In this document: piece after piece, positions 1-13,456 of the stretch
Position numbering within the stretch: position 1 is the first letter of the stretch
Layout: every line of letters starts with the position of its first letter
NCBI RefSeq assembly: GCF_023278565.1
Contig: NC_064681.1
Coordinates: 1,550,001-1,614,000, forward strand
DNA length: 64,000 nt
Origin: Colletotrichum lupini
Lineage: Eukaryota; Ascomycota; Sordariomycetes; Glomerellales; Glomerellaceae
Direction of reading: 5' to 3'
The notes under the pieces: model-generated
Seen by the model: only the letters and a program-made list of their open reading frames with translations
Told to the model about the DNA's origin: nothing
Databases searched by the model: none
Made by a program: the position numbers and the translations under genes

Positions 1-2134
1 AACAGCCTGGTAGTGAGATATCTTGATGAGTGAGATGTGAGAGCGAATCGAAATTACCGAACTCTTGATCCGTAGATATTTCCCAATCAAAGAAGTAGTT
101 GACCCCATTTCCAAGAGCTTATGGCCACTTCCACAAATGACAAAACGAGCTTGCCGTGACTTGCCATCGTGTAGCAAGCATAGTAACATCAAGGTATGTA
201 CTCGTCACGACTAGAAAGCTGGAACACAGTCACAGAACGACACCAGCCTAGTTATGAGCATGGCCTGAGGGGGGCTTTGCTCCGTACTTGAACGTATTTT
301 CAAGCTGGTGCCTTGGCCAAACCTCTTCACTTTCTCCGTCTCTCTCACCCTTGAACGACGTGTTACTATCAAGTTGAATCACAACTGTGATGAGACAAGT
401 AGTCACTGAACCAAAAAAACGATTGTTCGTCGCTCAAATATTCAGCCACAGACTCGTGACATAAAAAATCACCCCAGGATGCCGGACTACCAATGAGTTT
501 ATAAGTACAGCTCAATCATATCTGTAAGCGGCTCTTCAACATCCAAAGTCAGAAAGCTGCAAAGAATCAGGTCTCACTTCATGCAAGAATTGTCACCATC
601 CCGAGAAATAAGGCCCAAAAGGTACACGGCGGGATAAGTATGCAGCCAATACCGGGTCGTTTCAACTCTATCAAGATAGAATACTGTTAGAGCAAACCCC
701 AACATCACAGAGCGCATCATACCATGACATTCCCATCAAACTGAGGTCGTGAAAGCCTCAACCCGAGGACGGTATAACACTCGCAAACATATCAGCTCCC
801 AGTCCAAACAGTTTTCAACGGCAACAGACGGCTAATCTCAGCCTTCAAGTCAGCCTCCAAAAGCCAAAAGGGGGCGCATTAGAACAAATACCCGAACATG
901 GCTATTGCGGCGGCGTAGTGTAATAGCATTGAGTTGGCATATAACACAAACCTAGCATCATATAACACGCAGCCCCTGCAACTGCAACCACTTTAACCAG
1001 CCTAGCCAACCCCCTCCGAGATGAGGACTTCATACCCACGCAACTGCCGAGCTCATGGACTCGAAAAAGGAGCTATTCACTGCTGATAGCCATGCTAAGG
1101 CTGGAATAAGACCGCCAGAGGGCAACACATGCCCCCCGATATTTTGGGGTACCATACAGTGACAAAAGCCATGAATCCCCAAATCTCATGCACAATGAGA
1201 TCGATACCCAACATCGCCATGCCCAGGGTTCAGTCCAGCTCCGGGGAAGCAGACCAGCCACCCCTCCCCTCCCCTCCATCCTAGCCGCTCATTGTCCTGA
1301 GCCGAGCCAACTCGTACGACGACGACCCCCAGCACTGAAGTCATAATGGCGGGAAATGTCCCCGCCGCACGACCTCGGAGCCGAAAAGAGCTCTCTGCTT
1401 TACCTACCAAGGATACACAGAATGAGGTTGCGGGGGAAGTTGTGGTCTCGGCCCCCGTTGGGAACACAGTCAACCACCGACCAGTAACGACCCCTGTTTC
1501 CAGCCTGCCCGGCGGGCTACCTGCATGAGAATAGAACGATGGAGGGGGAAAAAAGGCCGTACCAAGGCCAACAATCAAGTCTCCATCATTCAGTCCCCCA
1601 TTACCAAGCCCACCGAGAGAATCAAAAGAATGATGTCTTTTTTCTCTCTCTGCTGTAACTCGCCGCCCTCTGACGCAAGTTTGCGACCCAGAGACCCTGA
1701 TCTTCCCGGCTGCGCGTTCTGGCCCCTCCTTCCATGCGGCGTAGCCAACCCCACGCAAGGCAGGCCGGCATGAAAACGGGGACGGGGAGACGTCATTGCC
1801 GATCCCTCTTCTCGCCCGCTCACATTCAATACCACGCGCGCAAGATAGAGACAGAGAGGCACAGAAAGTAGGCGTTGCACACACGCAAACCTGCATGTGA
1901 GAGGAAAGCTATGCATCAGATCAAGTTTTTTGGATTGAGATAGGCTTGAAAAGTTGAAGATATAAATGAGCAGTAATGGACAGTGAAATTGGAAATGCCA
2001 TGATATCTCTAGACTTGTAAATCATTTAACAAACGGCTTTGCGCAACATCGCCTTCCCACCCCCCCTTGATACTCATACCACACATACACGGTCCTACGG
2101 TACATATCACCGAAAAAACAAAAACTCACTCACA
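1..2134. other. Intergenic, no supported gene
   Basis: I see no gene here. Several frames stay open for 60-236 codons between 1073 and 1916 on both strands, but they overlap one another, have low-complexity or shadow-like composition, and match no family I recognise. The last few hundred bases are the promoter and 5' leader of the small gene starting at 2135. Confidence 0.6.
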
Positions 2135-2570
2135 ATGGAGACCTCAACCACCAACTCCCTCATCATCTCCCTCGCCATCATCCTCGCCGTCTTCCTCGGG
2201 GGCACCTTCGCCTACCAGCAAGGCATGCTCGACCCCCTCATCGAGCAAGTCGGGTGAGTTTAAACCTTCTTCTTCACAAATAAGGTCCCCAAAAATCTCC
2301 AGCCTCAAGCTGACCACCCGTTTGCGCAAAACAGCATCATGATGTTCAAGGCCAAGGCGGAAGCCGAAAAGAAGAAGATGCAGGCACAGGGCATGAAGGC
2401 CGGACAAGACTTTGTCGATGGTGAGTCGAGAACACCCCCAAGAACCGTTTGATAAGTCTCCGCGACCCACTAACGATAACTGCGCCATAGACCAGCTCAA
2501 GGGAAACAAGCAGGCAGCCGACGTCGCAGACGGCATTGGCTCCATCGGCGGGCTGAAGAAGCAGTTGTAA
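2135..2570 (+). CDS. Small single-pass membrane protein, conserved-type hypothetical
   Basis: Three exons, join(2135..2253, 2335..2420, 2491..2570), encode 94 residues. Donors are GTGAGT at both introns, acceptors CAG and TAG, and intron 2 carries a textbook ACTAAC branch site; frames join cleanly. The start is the first ATG in the frame, preceded by a purine-rich leader. Residues about 8-27 form one hydrophobic segment (IISLAIILAVFLGGTFAY). It is followed by a lysine/glutamate-rich helix (KAKAEAEKKKMQAQGMKAG, about 45-63) and a Gly-rich tail ending in KKQL. The topology suggests a short N-terminal anchor with a charged tail in the cytosol or a mitochondrial compartment, but nothing in the sequence gives a function. 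Small proteins of this design occur in many Sordariomycetes and are annotated only as hypothetical. The gene model is confident; the function is unknown. Confidence 0.8.
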
Positions 2571-2747
2571 ACAAAAACTTCAGCCTCATAAAAAAATGAG
2601 ATTAGACTGAAGCTTAAAATCCTAGTCGGGGTACGATCTCATCTGTGCCTCGACCATGAGGACCACGAGGACCACGAACTTTTTTTTAACGGGGAGCGAA
2701 TGATGGGCGTCTCATTGGGCCGTCCCTAGGCGTGTACGATATCTGTA

Positions 2748-2774
2748 CAGTAGGGTGTCAAAAGTTCGTGTACA
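2748..2774 (+). repeat. Left terminal inverted repeat
   Basis: This 27-bp end pairs with 3232-3258 with three mismatches (positions 5, 13 and 25 of the repeat) and is flanked on the outside by TA at 2746-2747. Confidence 0.85.
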
Positions 2775-3231
2775 CCCTCCCAGTGCGTCACCTATAGCCC
2801 ACTAACTACGTCTCTTTATTACTATAACTATCTTTCTAACTTAGGTATAAATAATATAATTTAGAATTTTAATAAAATACTTCAGTATATAAAGTATATA
2901 AAACCATTTTTTAGATATTTTAAAATACGTTATATTAATACTTTATACTATAATATAAAGCTAGAGTTTGAGATAAAAATAAATTTATTAAGAAGTACAG
3001 TGCTATTCGCACTTATAAAGCCCTATAATCCACTATAATAAAAATCTCTTAAAACTCATTTTATAAAAGATTTATTTAACGCGTTTATAATAGAGGAAAA
3101 TATAGTGCAACTTAGATATATACTAATATAATAGCTAATTAGTTATATAGTGATTTTTGATTTCTTTTTCTTATCCTATTTAAGTTTTTATTTGCTGTTG
3201 AAAAGTAGTACTTTTGCGGGATACTGTGCGC

Positions 3232-3258
3232 TGCACACGAACTTTAGACACCCCACTG
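3232..3258 (-). repeat. Right terminal inverted repeat
   Basis: This is the inverted partner of 2748-2774, flanked on the outside by TA at 3259-3260. Similarity stops at the 28th base, which defines the repeat length. Confidence 0.85.
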
Positions 3259-3260
3259 TA

Positions 3261-6200
3261 GTGCAGCAAACTTTACGACTGGCGGGCGTCTTAGTCTGGT
3301 TTTCTGGGGTTCAATTACCTTTATTCTGGAACAATTTTCGGCGCTAGAAGAGAGGGCCAAAAAGAAACCATTTCGTAACGTTCAACAGTTTGTCAACGAA
3401 TACTTTTTGTTGTTGAAGTCTCTCTGCGCCTTTACTGGAAAATCTGTCCGAACTATCGTCCAGTGATGACTACTGGAAAGCTAGGCGTTTGCTGCCAGCT
3501 GCAATGAAAGGGGTGAACAAGGACTGCGAAAAGAGTTTCTACATACCCGCTTGGTAACCAGGAAGAACCTGTTGCGGAGAGATTAAGGAGAGCAGGGATT
3601 TTGATGACCTCATGGCATCTGGCACTGCCCGGCGCAAGCAGGGACCCTGGACCTTGGACAGGACAAGCTGAAAACCAGCTCAACCCTCTCTCAGTCTCTC
3701 CCTGCAGTTTTTCTCCTCACAAACTTCATTGGGCTAAACGGGGACAGGGCAGGTAGGGCCTAGTGGACGGGTGAGAAAAAGTGCAGGGCTCGCGGTGGCC
3801 CCGGTTCCCGTACAACCGTGAATCTGAACCTGTGACGATCGCCGGCAAAGCTTGGGCGCCGCTGCCGCCCCCTGGCCGTTTTGCTCCACTCGGAGTTCTC
3901 TGAAGGTTGAATTTGGTGCAATATCTTCTCTTTCTCAGCTTTTCCCACCAAATGATCGACCACTGCTCATTGGATTCACTGGAGTCTGGAGTCTTCAACT
4001 CTACAACTCTCGGAGAATCCCAAGACAAGGCTGCAGCAACGGTCCAGAATCCACATGGCCCATGCCAAATGCCTCCGACTTGATGGAAAATCCATTCGGT
4101 TCCCTTTTCTGCTCGTCAGTTGCCCCCCACAACGCACGAGGCGAGGTCGACATTTGTGGGACATCCCCGACCCCCTTCTAGGCTCACCATCCCAGATTAT
4201 TCACTGAATGGACGTTTGGTAACCGTCCTTGGCACCCGGTGAATCCGACTTGAACCTCAACCAGGCAGAATGAATGGCCGCGCCAGTTGCACAGACACTT
4301 TCCCCCGGCTGCGGCCGTCCGGGCTCGCCTTGCCCTGCAAGGACGACGCAGAAGAAGAGACGTACGGAGCACAGCGTACCATTTCGAATCGGAGCCCCGA
4401 CAACTTGTTAATCTAGCACACGGCTCATCTGCGCTCGAAACTCATATGGGGCACGGCGCTCGCCCTGCGTCTTGGCCCACGAATCCAATTGTCGCCCCTG
4501 AATAAAAGTCGGAGTTGGCCACAAGTCTGGTGAGTAGCCGACGCGGCGAGTCCAGACCAGAAAGAGGACCCGGCCTGTCTGTACTGTCTCCATCGTCGTG
4601 CGGTTTCCCGCATCTCCCCTGACGGCGAACATTCTTCAGTGAGTCAAATAGTGGAGGAGTGAAAGAAAACAAACCGAAACCCCTGGACAGTGCCACAGTG
4701 CTCACCGAGCTTGAGCGGGTCGTCTGAAGATTGATGGGGCTTGGTTCTCCAAGTGGCACCTTGTTCTTGAAGTTGCTCTCTCCGCTCCATCCATCTCCGG
4801 CTTCGTCTGGACAAGCGGGGATTTTCATTTCCCATCTGGAGCAACGTCCAAGGTCAATCCTGCTATTTTAAGCCTCCAAGAGGCTGGCGGTCAAGCCAAA
4901 ACGGTAACCACGGCCAAGGCTTCCCACATTTGGCAGAGACAACACGCGAGATGAGTCTCGAACATCGAATTTTTGTTGACAGTCGGGAATTCTCCTTCTC
5001 TGGAACTTTTTCTAGAATAGGAAACAGCGCGGAGCCACCAAATTGACCGCACCGGTTACCAAAGATGACTGCAAACCCAGTGGATTGACCTGACACATCG
5101 TTTTGTTGACGAGATGTTAGTTGTAGCCGCTCTTCGGGCACAAGCATACGCGTCAACTATGCAGTCGTGGTCGAGGTTTGGCCTCCCAGAAACACTTCTG
5201 GTGTTGGTAATCAGTGAACAAGCTGCGGTGGGTCGAGAGACGACGTAGCGGTTCTGAACATGCATCTGATTGGTATGCTGCGAGTGGGACTGTGCTTCCG
5301 GGTGGGACTTCCTTGCTTGCATTCTGGGGTATGTGCGAAGTTTCCAGGTGGTTGGGACGAATTGATCGTCCGTATCCGCGTTCGCTACCTTGAATCCACG
5401 GCCTCGTTGATACACAATTTGGCTTCTTTGACGGAGAACACGAATATTGCCACGGCCAGCGACAAGCAATCCAAGGAACTCGCTAATTTAGCACAAAGGA
5501 ACACGAAGGCCAACGGAATTTTGGCGTAATCGGAGACAACGTGGTGTGCTGATTGACGCATCAATCACCCGTTGGCATTTCATCGGCGTTGGCCACGCGC
5601 GTGCCCGTATAAACGGACTCAACCTTGGAACGCCTTGCCGTAGAAGAATCCGGAAACGTACGGGGGTTGTCGCCGGTGCTGCTGAGGCCGATCTCCCCGG
5701 AAGACAGCCCAGCAAGGCCGCCAGGTTTTGACTGCTAGTCGAACATATTCAGACCGACCAGCTAGTGCCCTCATTTCTGCCTTTTCATTCTTGCATGCCT
5801 TACGAAGTACTTCCGAACGTCTGCTCCACCCGCATGTCACACGCGTGTGAGGAGAGTGGAAGAGTTTGAACGGCTGATCGCATCGAAACCGCGAGTGACC
5901 CCGCCTGCTGCTGAATCGGCATCTTTCAATATCAATGCTGGATGATTGGCTCTTGCGTTTCGTGGAACAAACATGCGACACATAACGGCATATGAGGTGG
6001 GCAGCCGACGACGAAGGAGGCCATGCGAAGCAAATGTAGTCGATTCGTCATATCGCTGAGTAAGGAATCAATGGCCGGGTGGATGCAGACCAGAGGCGAG
6101 GTAAGAGGCCAGCTCCGAACTGCAGCAAAAGCGTCTCGTAGACGCTTGGATGCTTGCGGTGCCCGCTTCGATAAGAATGCAGGCAGTGCAATCTGCTGCA

Positions 6201-9200
6201 CTCTTCGGGTCCAAGGGAGGGTTGAGACATTGGTGTGATAGCGTCAGATGCCAATGCTACTTCACTGCAGCGTCAGCTAGCCGGGCGCTCGGTTTGTCGA
6301 AGAGCAACCAGTCTCTTGTGGACCTGTAGTCCATAGTCGATGGAGTGGTGGGCTTCCAGGTGCCTAGGGAGATTGCTGGCCTCGATTCACGCGGGAAAGT
6401 CGGAGGCGGTAGTGGTGACCACGCTCGGGTGGAATGAAACAGTTCCCGGTTTGGTTGAAATGGTTCATTGTCGCAGTGTTTGCTTTTCTCGTTCCCCTGT
6501 GGTGGCTTGAGCCTTGAGCCCGATCTGGTTTGGAGGGTTCCTCGGCTCGTGGCCGGTCAGCACGGCTGTCGTCCTCTTGACTTTCACGAGCTAGCGCAGA
6601 GGCGATCGATGCCGCGGAGGGTGATGAGCAACGTCGACATAGCCATGCTTCCCCGCCCGCTACACGAGGGTGATAGCAGGGTTGAGTGCGAGAGCGACCC
6701 AAAAGAGAGCCAATTGATCATATGCAGCCGAGAAGGGACTGGTGACAAACCAACATTTGACTGAAGCAGGCTCTGGTTTACACATACGAGGAAATGGATT
6801 ATTCGGTTGCGTCGATATTGACTTGATAGCGACGGCCATGCGTTAGCCAGGAACGCCGGATAGAATACCACACCCTTTGGTCTTTGTCGAAAGGCCGTCT
6901 GTATGCTTCTGTCAGGTTCGGCAACGTTGAGCTGAGGTGGGCTTGGTGGGACGAAGAGACATCTTGAGGCGGGCCAGAGCTAGGGCCTCCACTCTCTTCT
7001 AGAGGTTGCCTGTGTCATGTACGCATACGGATAGTGTGGGTGGTGTGTGATATCAATACTCTGGATGACGGCGGCGATAGCGACGGAGCAAGAAGTACTC
7101 GATACATAGTACCCAGCTGACGTTGGCTGGCAGCACGAATCGACCGAAGTGTACGACGAGCGGTGGGGTGATGGGGCGATCTGAACTTGTAAAGAGTCGG
7201 ATGGGCCAAGCGATAAACGGAGCACATTCCTTCGGACATTTGCTGCTGGTCTTTGGTTGCAGAAGTCACTGCATCTACCTAGGCAAGGTACTGCAGCAAA
7301 CCGGGCCCCTCAAAGTCAAAGACGACTGTGCCGGTGGGTGCGCAGTCGGAACTTGGAACATGGGGTTCGCAGGTGCTGTTGGAGCGGAAGGTCGTGAGAG
7401 GTACGCTTACACACTTGGGACGGTAGGTAGTATTGCTGTTGGGGTCGAAACTTGAAAGACGTTGATGAGTAAGAATCAGAGACTGGAAGAGAGCGACGCC
7501 GAGAGACAACGGAGAGACATGGAAAATAAAATCCCAACGCCCATTGGAGAGACACAAGGCAAAGACGGGGAATGGGCAAAGAAGAAGCCATTGGACTTCG
7601 TGGCTGCTGTCGATGGCATGCGCCAAAATGGGGGGGCAACTTCCTTTTTTCCCCCTTCTGCTAAGACGTGTGTTTGCTTTTCCCATCTTTTGGGGCAAGA
7701 ACCACCACCATCTCAGACAAGAACGAAAAGGCAAGCGCCAGGTACAACACGTGAGGCACGGCATCTACTTGCCGATCTTTTGTTCTTGCCCTGAATGTCT
7801 CGAGGCAGGTATCTTTCCCCCTCCCTATATTCTTCTCTCTTTGCACAGATTGACATCTTGAACACTGGATTGAACAGAACTCAGGCGTGGATATGGAGTT
7901 GCGCTCTATTCCTTTCCTCGGGCAGCGGCCTACACGCTTACAGGAAATACACACCATTACCCAAGTTCCCACCGACTCAGGTAGTTATGGTAGTGTAGTG
8001 TAGTGCACCACTGCTAACAGCATGGTTCGCCCGAAGCATGGATCAGGCTGCATGTCAAGGCGAGTCAAGAGTCAAGATGAGTGGGATCGCCAACGCCATC
8101 AGCGTCCGTGTGCCTGCTTGCGCCCAGACCCTTTTCCATTCTTTTTCTTTGCGTGCATGTCTTGGATTGGGGGTGCATTTTGCTGCACGCTCTGGGCAAC
8201 GGACGACGGGCGGGCGAATGGGACAATCAGGGTTCCGAGAAGGGGTCTGACTCTGTTGAAGGGTAATGGAGTTTGCTGCGAGATTACGGACGCCGACTGG
8301 ACTGGAGCTCAGGCTCGCAACGAAATGACAAGGTTTCATCTCAATATGCTTTGGGAGGAGGAGTTTCTCTCCCTGCGCTTACTCTTTACCCTAAGCGTGC
8401 CAGGAAACCTTTTGATGGTCTCACCCAATGGGGGCGGCGATGCAGGCAAATGCGCTTTGAATTGAAGACACTGGCACTTCAAGCGTAGCGGCCATGCAGC
8501 CCGAGCAAGCAAGCTATGCAAGCCAAAGCTAGTCGTGTCTTTGAACGTACTTGATCGGGGACGTTGGTTAGATTGTCTCTATAGTGTCTTTTCTTCCTTT
8601 CTTTCTTGTTGTTGCTCGCCTTGGCTGTGGCGGCGGCGGCGGTGGATGAGTGGGCGGCTGCCATGCTTGCTTCCTCTTCAATATTCTTTATCAATATTTT
8701 TTTTCTCCCTTGGGTTCACTAGCATGGTTTCCAGTCTCTGTCTCTTCCATCTTCTCGAGGTCGCGATCTGCATGTCGAATCGAGTCGCCGAGGCCGCGTT
8801 TGAGTGACGCATATTGGGTATTTGATTCCTGCCTGTGATGCAGTGCGTGCTTCAGCTGTTGCCAGCGTAACGTATGGGTTCATCTTCGTACATACGTACT
8901 ACAGGGCATACAACACATCTCATATCATAGCTACGTTTGGACTCACCCTCATGCAGTAATGGAAACAGGCATGGCCCGTCAGCAAAGTGCTCCATGCTTG
9001 CCGAGAGGTTCCGGGCTGCTGCTTGCACGTTTCTATACAATCCGCTATATCGCCCCCAAGCTCGGTCAAGCACTGCATAGTTTGCTCCTCTTCCCCTCAC
9101 ATCACATCACATCTCGATGTCCAGTGGCCCGTCTGAGTGGGAGGAAGCAACTTAGTCACGCTAGCCTGGTGCCAGATGTGGACGGTGTTGTCATCCTTCA

Positions 9201-11183
9201 ATGCATGCACTTTGCTGTCAGTCCCGTTGTAGCCAAGTTCGCTCCCACTGCTCCAAGGTCAGGCTGCAGACCGTGGAGCTACCGGCAAGTGAAGGCTGCC
9301 CGAGCTGCAGCGCTGATGAAAACCCCCGGCCAAGGAACGTAGGTAAGTACCTGACGCAGTGTGCTCTGTCTTAGTCCCGCGTACGGATACCGGTACCTAA
9401 CTCATCATCGACGTGAGTATGTTTGTCGTGGGCTGCACTACTTCGTGTAGTGCCTGCCTGATCATTTTGAGGAATTCGTACGCACCTCAGCGTCTAAGGT
9501 GCGAATACGTATTGAGTCCCAAGTTTCGGTACCTACGGATTCAGTCGGCGGTTAGGTTGCGAATACCTCAGCTGAGAGTTTGGCTCCGCCTCAGGTTGAC
9601 GTACCCTGGGACATGTGCAAACCTGAAAGGCATCAGATACCTAAAGCATGCGCTGAATCGGGCCAGACTTTTGGGTCAGTTGCTCACCCAATTTTCTCAA
9701 TCTTCTTCTCACCTTACCTGATTCGAGTCTACCAACGTATGCCGCGATGTATGCCCGCACTGCCAAGTATGAATGTACCTTACTTGATGAGGTGGTAGGT
9801 GACAGGTACAAACATCTCCCAGTTGTGAATCGTGTGAAAAACACGTGTGGTCACCCTTACCTCAGAGACTTCACCCTTTTGCATCCCGCCATCTTCCCGC
9901 TGCCGTAGAGGTCCCCTGACCCCAATCTCAGTCATCGCATCATCCTCTCTGCGCACGAGGCAACACCTAATTACTCAACGCAGGGCAAAACAGACACTTC
10001 TGCTTTTGAATAAGGTTACCAGGTCACTACACAGTAAGTACGTATGGAAACAGATAGACAGTGGAGGTACCTTGTCAAACTTACAGCACCTCAATGTCCC
10101 GGGCTTGTCTGGCTGAGTTCATCTAGCGGCCCATTCTGGCTGAGAATGAGAACCTGAACTGCCCGATCTCATTACGGATACTCGCCTCATCCTCTACGCC
10201 ATTTCTCTCATGTTGTGAAGCGCGTCTCTTGCCTCCACCGGGCGCTTTCTCCGGAATCCTGACGGCCCCGGGTCTGCCGTTCAAGTAGTCCAAGACTCAC
10301 CAAAGCCTGCGAACCGCTAGGTCTTGTTTCTGGTCTTAGGAACTTGGTCTTGTCTTGTCTTGTCTGATTTGGTCTGGTCTGGTCTGGTGTAAAAAAACAA
10401 AATGCTGGTCCTGGGACCGAGCAAGCCATGGCCCATCTGGCCCGGCGCCGTCCACGAACAAGGGTGACAGGGATCATTCGTCTCTTGTCATCCTCGTCGC
10501 CCACGTCACCTGCGCGCAACCACTTTCAGACCTTTCCTTTTTCCCTCCCGCCATTCTCTCTGTCTCTCTCTCTCTGAAGTCTGTCAAGGCCTCTCCCGTC
10601 CCCTCCCTTGTCGGCAAACCACGCCCCTCTCTCAAGGACCCAAGCAGCAAAATTCCGCCCACCCCGTCTGCAACCACACACACCCACTTGCTCCCCGCTT
10701 GGCCCGCAACCTACACACGTTCCCACACACCCACGAGTCCACGACACCCCCCTCCCCTTCCCATCTCAAGTTCCCGCTGCATTTTGGGTGGTGAACCGTG
10801 AGTCTGCCGCTGCTACAAACCGTATGCCATCCGCTGTCGCTCCTGCGCTGCACCTTGCAAAAATCGCTGCTTCGCCCGGCCTTTCGCAAAGTGGAGGAGG
10901 CTGAGTTGACCCCAGTGGACCTGGACTGATCCTGTCTAACAAAGCCCAATTCGTCCCCCAATCTCTCATCTGCCTTTTATTTCCTGCTTCTTCAACTTCT
11001 TCCCATACCGGCGGGATCTAGTGAGAGCTGGAGTTTCTGGGTGTTTGTGAATGAGCAACACCGCAGAATACCTTGACGCATGTCGCTGCGTTCGTACCCC
11101 CGTCTTCATCCGCGAACGGGGACAGGAAGACATCACCAACACCCATAATAAGCCTACCACCGCCAATCTGGGCCACGAACACC
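3261..11183. other. Gene-poor intergenic region
   Basis: About 7.9 kb in which no reading frame resembles a known protein. Open frames reach about 160 codons (for example on the minus strand at 7279-7764), but opposite-strand and alternative-frame ORFs of similar length overlap them, so they look like chance frames in a moderately GC-rich sequence. I saw no tRNA and no second copy of the TIR element. The last 1 kb (about 10.2-11.18 kb) is pyrimidine-rich on the plus strand and probably contains the promoter and leader of the SYLF gene. Confidence 0.5.
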
Positions 11184-13456
11184 ATGCAACGAGTTTCGAG
11201 CTTTCTCCCATCCTGGGAAGCCAGGAGGCGGACCAGCAACGCCAGCACCACAAGTAATGGCCGAAGCAGTGTGGTCACCGCAAGCAGTATCAAATCTCCT
11301 CTCGACAAGGTCTTTCGCTGGTCCAGCAAGCCTCCTGCGCCGCTTACCACCAACGCCCTCGTCTCAGCGACAACGTCACGAATTGGTCGGGAGGCTTTCT
11401 GGCCCGCTACCCTCGATGCCGAATGCGAGCGCGCCGCTCGCATATTGAAGTCATTTTGTTGTGAGTATGCTTTGGCGAGATTCACGATATTGCTGAAGCT
11501 CGACCGCATCATGCCGCGATTCCTCACTAACACCAATGTGCTCGTTTAGCCGACGGATTCCTCGCACCTTTGGACGACCAGCCGAGTAGCGATCCCAACG
11601 CCGAACCAAAAACTCCAGCACGGATTTTCAAAAAGATCCCCTCCCGTATCCTGCAAAATGCAGCAGGTATCGCCATTTTCACCTGCATGCGATCCGGCCT
11701 GTGGATGACCGGATCAGGCGGTTCAGGCATCCTTATTGCTCGAAAAGCTGACGGCACCTGGTCGCCACCTTCGGGCATCCTACTCCACACGCCTTCACTA
11801 AGCTTTATTATGGGCATTGACATTTACGACTGTGTCCTGGTAATCAACAACATTGCCGCCCTCGAATCATTAATAACTAAACCAACTCTGACTTTGGGAG
11901 AGGACATCGGCCTCACTTGTGGACCGCTGGTTCCACTGGAATCTACAGAGGTCGACAGCCGGTGGAAGGACCTCGACAACACCGTTCTGACATACATGAA
12001 GGCGAGAGGACAGACTCAGAACGTTAACTTGAATGGCTGTATCTTGACGGAACGAGCCAACGAAAATGAGAGATTCTACGGTGGCAACGTAACAGCGATG
12101 GACGTGGTTGCAGGCAATGTGTCGAGGCACGTGGAGGAGACACGCCCTCTGTTCGAAGTCATTAAGGAGGCGGAAGGAAGGATCGATGCCGACCAAGCCA
12201 TCCTCAAGAAGCTTTCGGCACTGCCAGCACCAGGAGACGCCATGATAGAAACGCCTAGGAGCTCGCCAGCATCACCCAAGACTCCTTTCGGCATCCCCAA
12301 CACTGAGGACCCTGACCCTTTCGGTGTCTTGGCTCTGGAGATGGCAGGACTAGAGATTCGAGAGGCTGGCACACGCCTCCGACCTACGAGCAACCAGTTC
12401 GAATTCCACCCTGTTCCCTCAAGCCCGGCATTCTCAAAGTTCAGGCAGAGCGGCGAGACTTTCACGACAAAGAGTAACCGAGGGAGCCTGATGTCTACCA
12501 AAACCAGCCGCACTAAGATGTCCGAGGCTTGGACACAATCAAACCAGACAGGAACGCCATTCACCTCACCTAGCCAGAGCCAGAGCCAGAGCGAAGATGG
12601 CGCTTCCATTAATAGCCTCCCCGTTCTGAAGGAGCCAGAGGAAGAGGAGGAGCCTGAGGAGGTTGACTACACCAAGATTGACTTGACTCCGTTGAGGCAA
12701 ATTAGCGGAAGCCATTCGATCGAAGGAACCGTCATGACTGACAGCGATGACCACCTGCGCACCGATGTCAGCACTATGGATGACGCCGCTACCAAGGCTT
12801 CCAGCATCTACACAAAGGACGATGCTAGCATCATCTCCAGAAACGACGACGATAAGGAGGATATCCAGAAGGATGAGCCAAACGTCGATGCTGATGATGA
12901 GGAGGATGAGGAAGAAGACGACGACTTCGAAGAGCCTGTTATCTTCGAGGTTGCAGCTGTTCAGCCTGCTGCAGTCGTCATGGCTGCCCCTATTCACGCC
13001 AAGGGCGCTTTGGTTACCATCCCCAAAAGAATCCCTCCTCCTCTGCCTGCCAGAAGCCCCATGAGAACCTCTCGGGCCAGCAAGAGCGACATCGGAGACG
13101 TCAGCCATCTTCACAGCCCCATGCAGGCCTCTTTCACCCTCTCGCCGAGACAATCCATCGATTCAGCCTCTATCCGAAGCGGTATGGACAATATTCCATC
13201 GATTCAAGAAACGGCCCCGGATGTTTTCGAGGATGAGAAGAAGACAACAGAGTCTGCATTGACTGAGAGGTCACAAACAGAGGATGTGTCTTCCCTTCAA
13301 ACCCCTACAATCCAGGAGCCTGAGCAGGCGACGCCCATGGCACCTGGAGCCTTCCCGGATGAGGAAGATTTCATGAACCCCTTGGGTACATCCCTGAGGG
13401 AAACTACAAGCTTTGAGTCGAGACACATCACTTCCCAGACAGTCAATGTCGCATGA
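11184..13456 (+). CDS. SYLF (Ysc84/DUF500) domain protein, probable actin/membrane-linked
   Basis: Two exons, join(11184..11460, 11550..13456), encode 727 residues. The donor is GTGAGT, a CTAAC branch lies at about 11526, and the acceptor is TTTAG. Residues about 60-300 are a SYLF domain: the run after the splice includes IPSRILQNAAGIAIFTCMR, then GSGGSGILIAR, and later FYGGNVTAMDVVAGNVS. In the family (yeast Ysc84/Lsb4, human SH3YL1) this domain binds phosphoinositides and actin and supports endocytic patches. The C-terminal 400 residues are low-complexity, with an acidic block near residue 545 and a proline motif (RIPPPLPARSP, near 585) that could bind an SH3 partner. There is no SH3 domain, unlike Ysc84, so this is the SYLF-only fungal type. 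The start was chosen as the first in-frame ATG giving an intact N-terminal exon. An out-of-frame upstream ORF (11051-11257) overlaps it. Confidence 0.9.

Larger units (their letters stand above)
2748..3258. mobile_element. Non-autonomous TIR element (MITE-like, Tc1/mariner type)
   Basis: The 511-bp element is bounded by 27-bp imperfect terminal inverted repeats: left 2748-2774, beginning CAGTAGGGTGTCAAAAGTTC, and right 3232-3258, whose complement begins CAGTGGGGTGTCTAAAGTTC. The two match at 24 of 27 positions. A TA dinucleotide directly flanks each end (2746-2747 and 3259-3260), as expected for a Tc1/mariner/pogo target-site duplication. The interior is strongly AT-rich compared with its surroundings and has no reading frame, so it would need a transposase supplied elsewhere. 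The AT bias and abundant TpA fit repeat-induced point mutation, but might also be the element's native composition. It lies about 176 bp downstream of the stop codon at 2570, perhaps in that gene's 3' region. Confidence 0.85.

Noticed and set aside
1186..1896. 236-codon minus-strand open frame
   Set aside because: Overlaps other long frames on both strands, has unnatural composition, no splice logic and no family resemblance.
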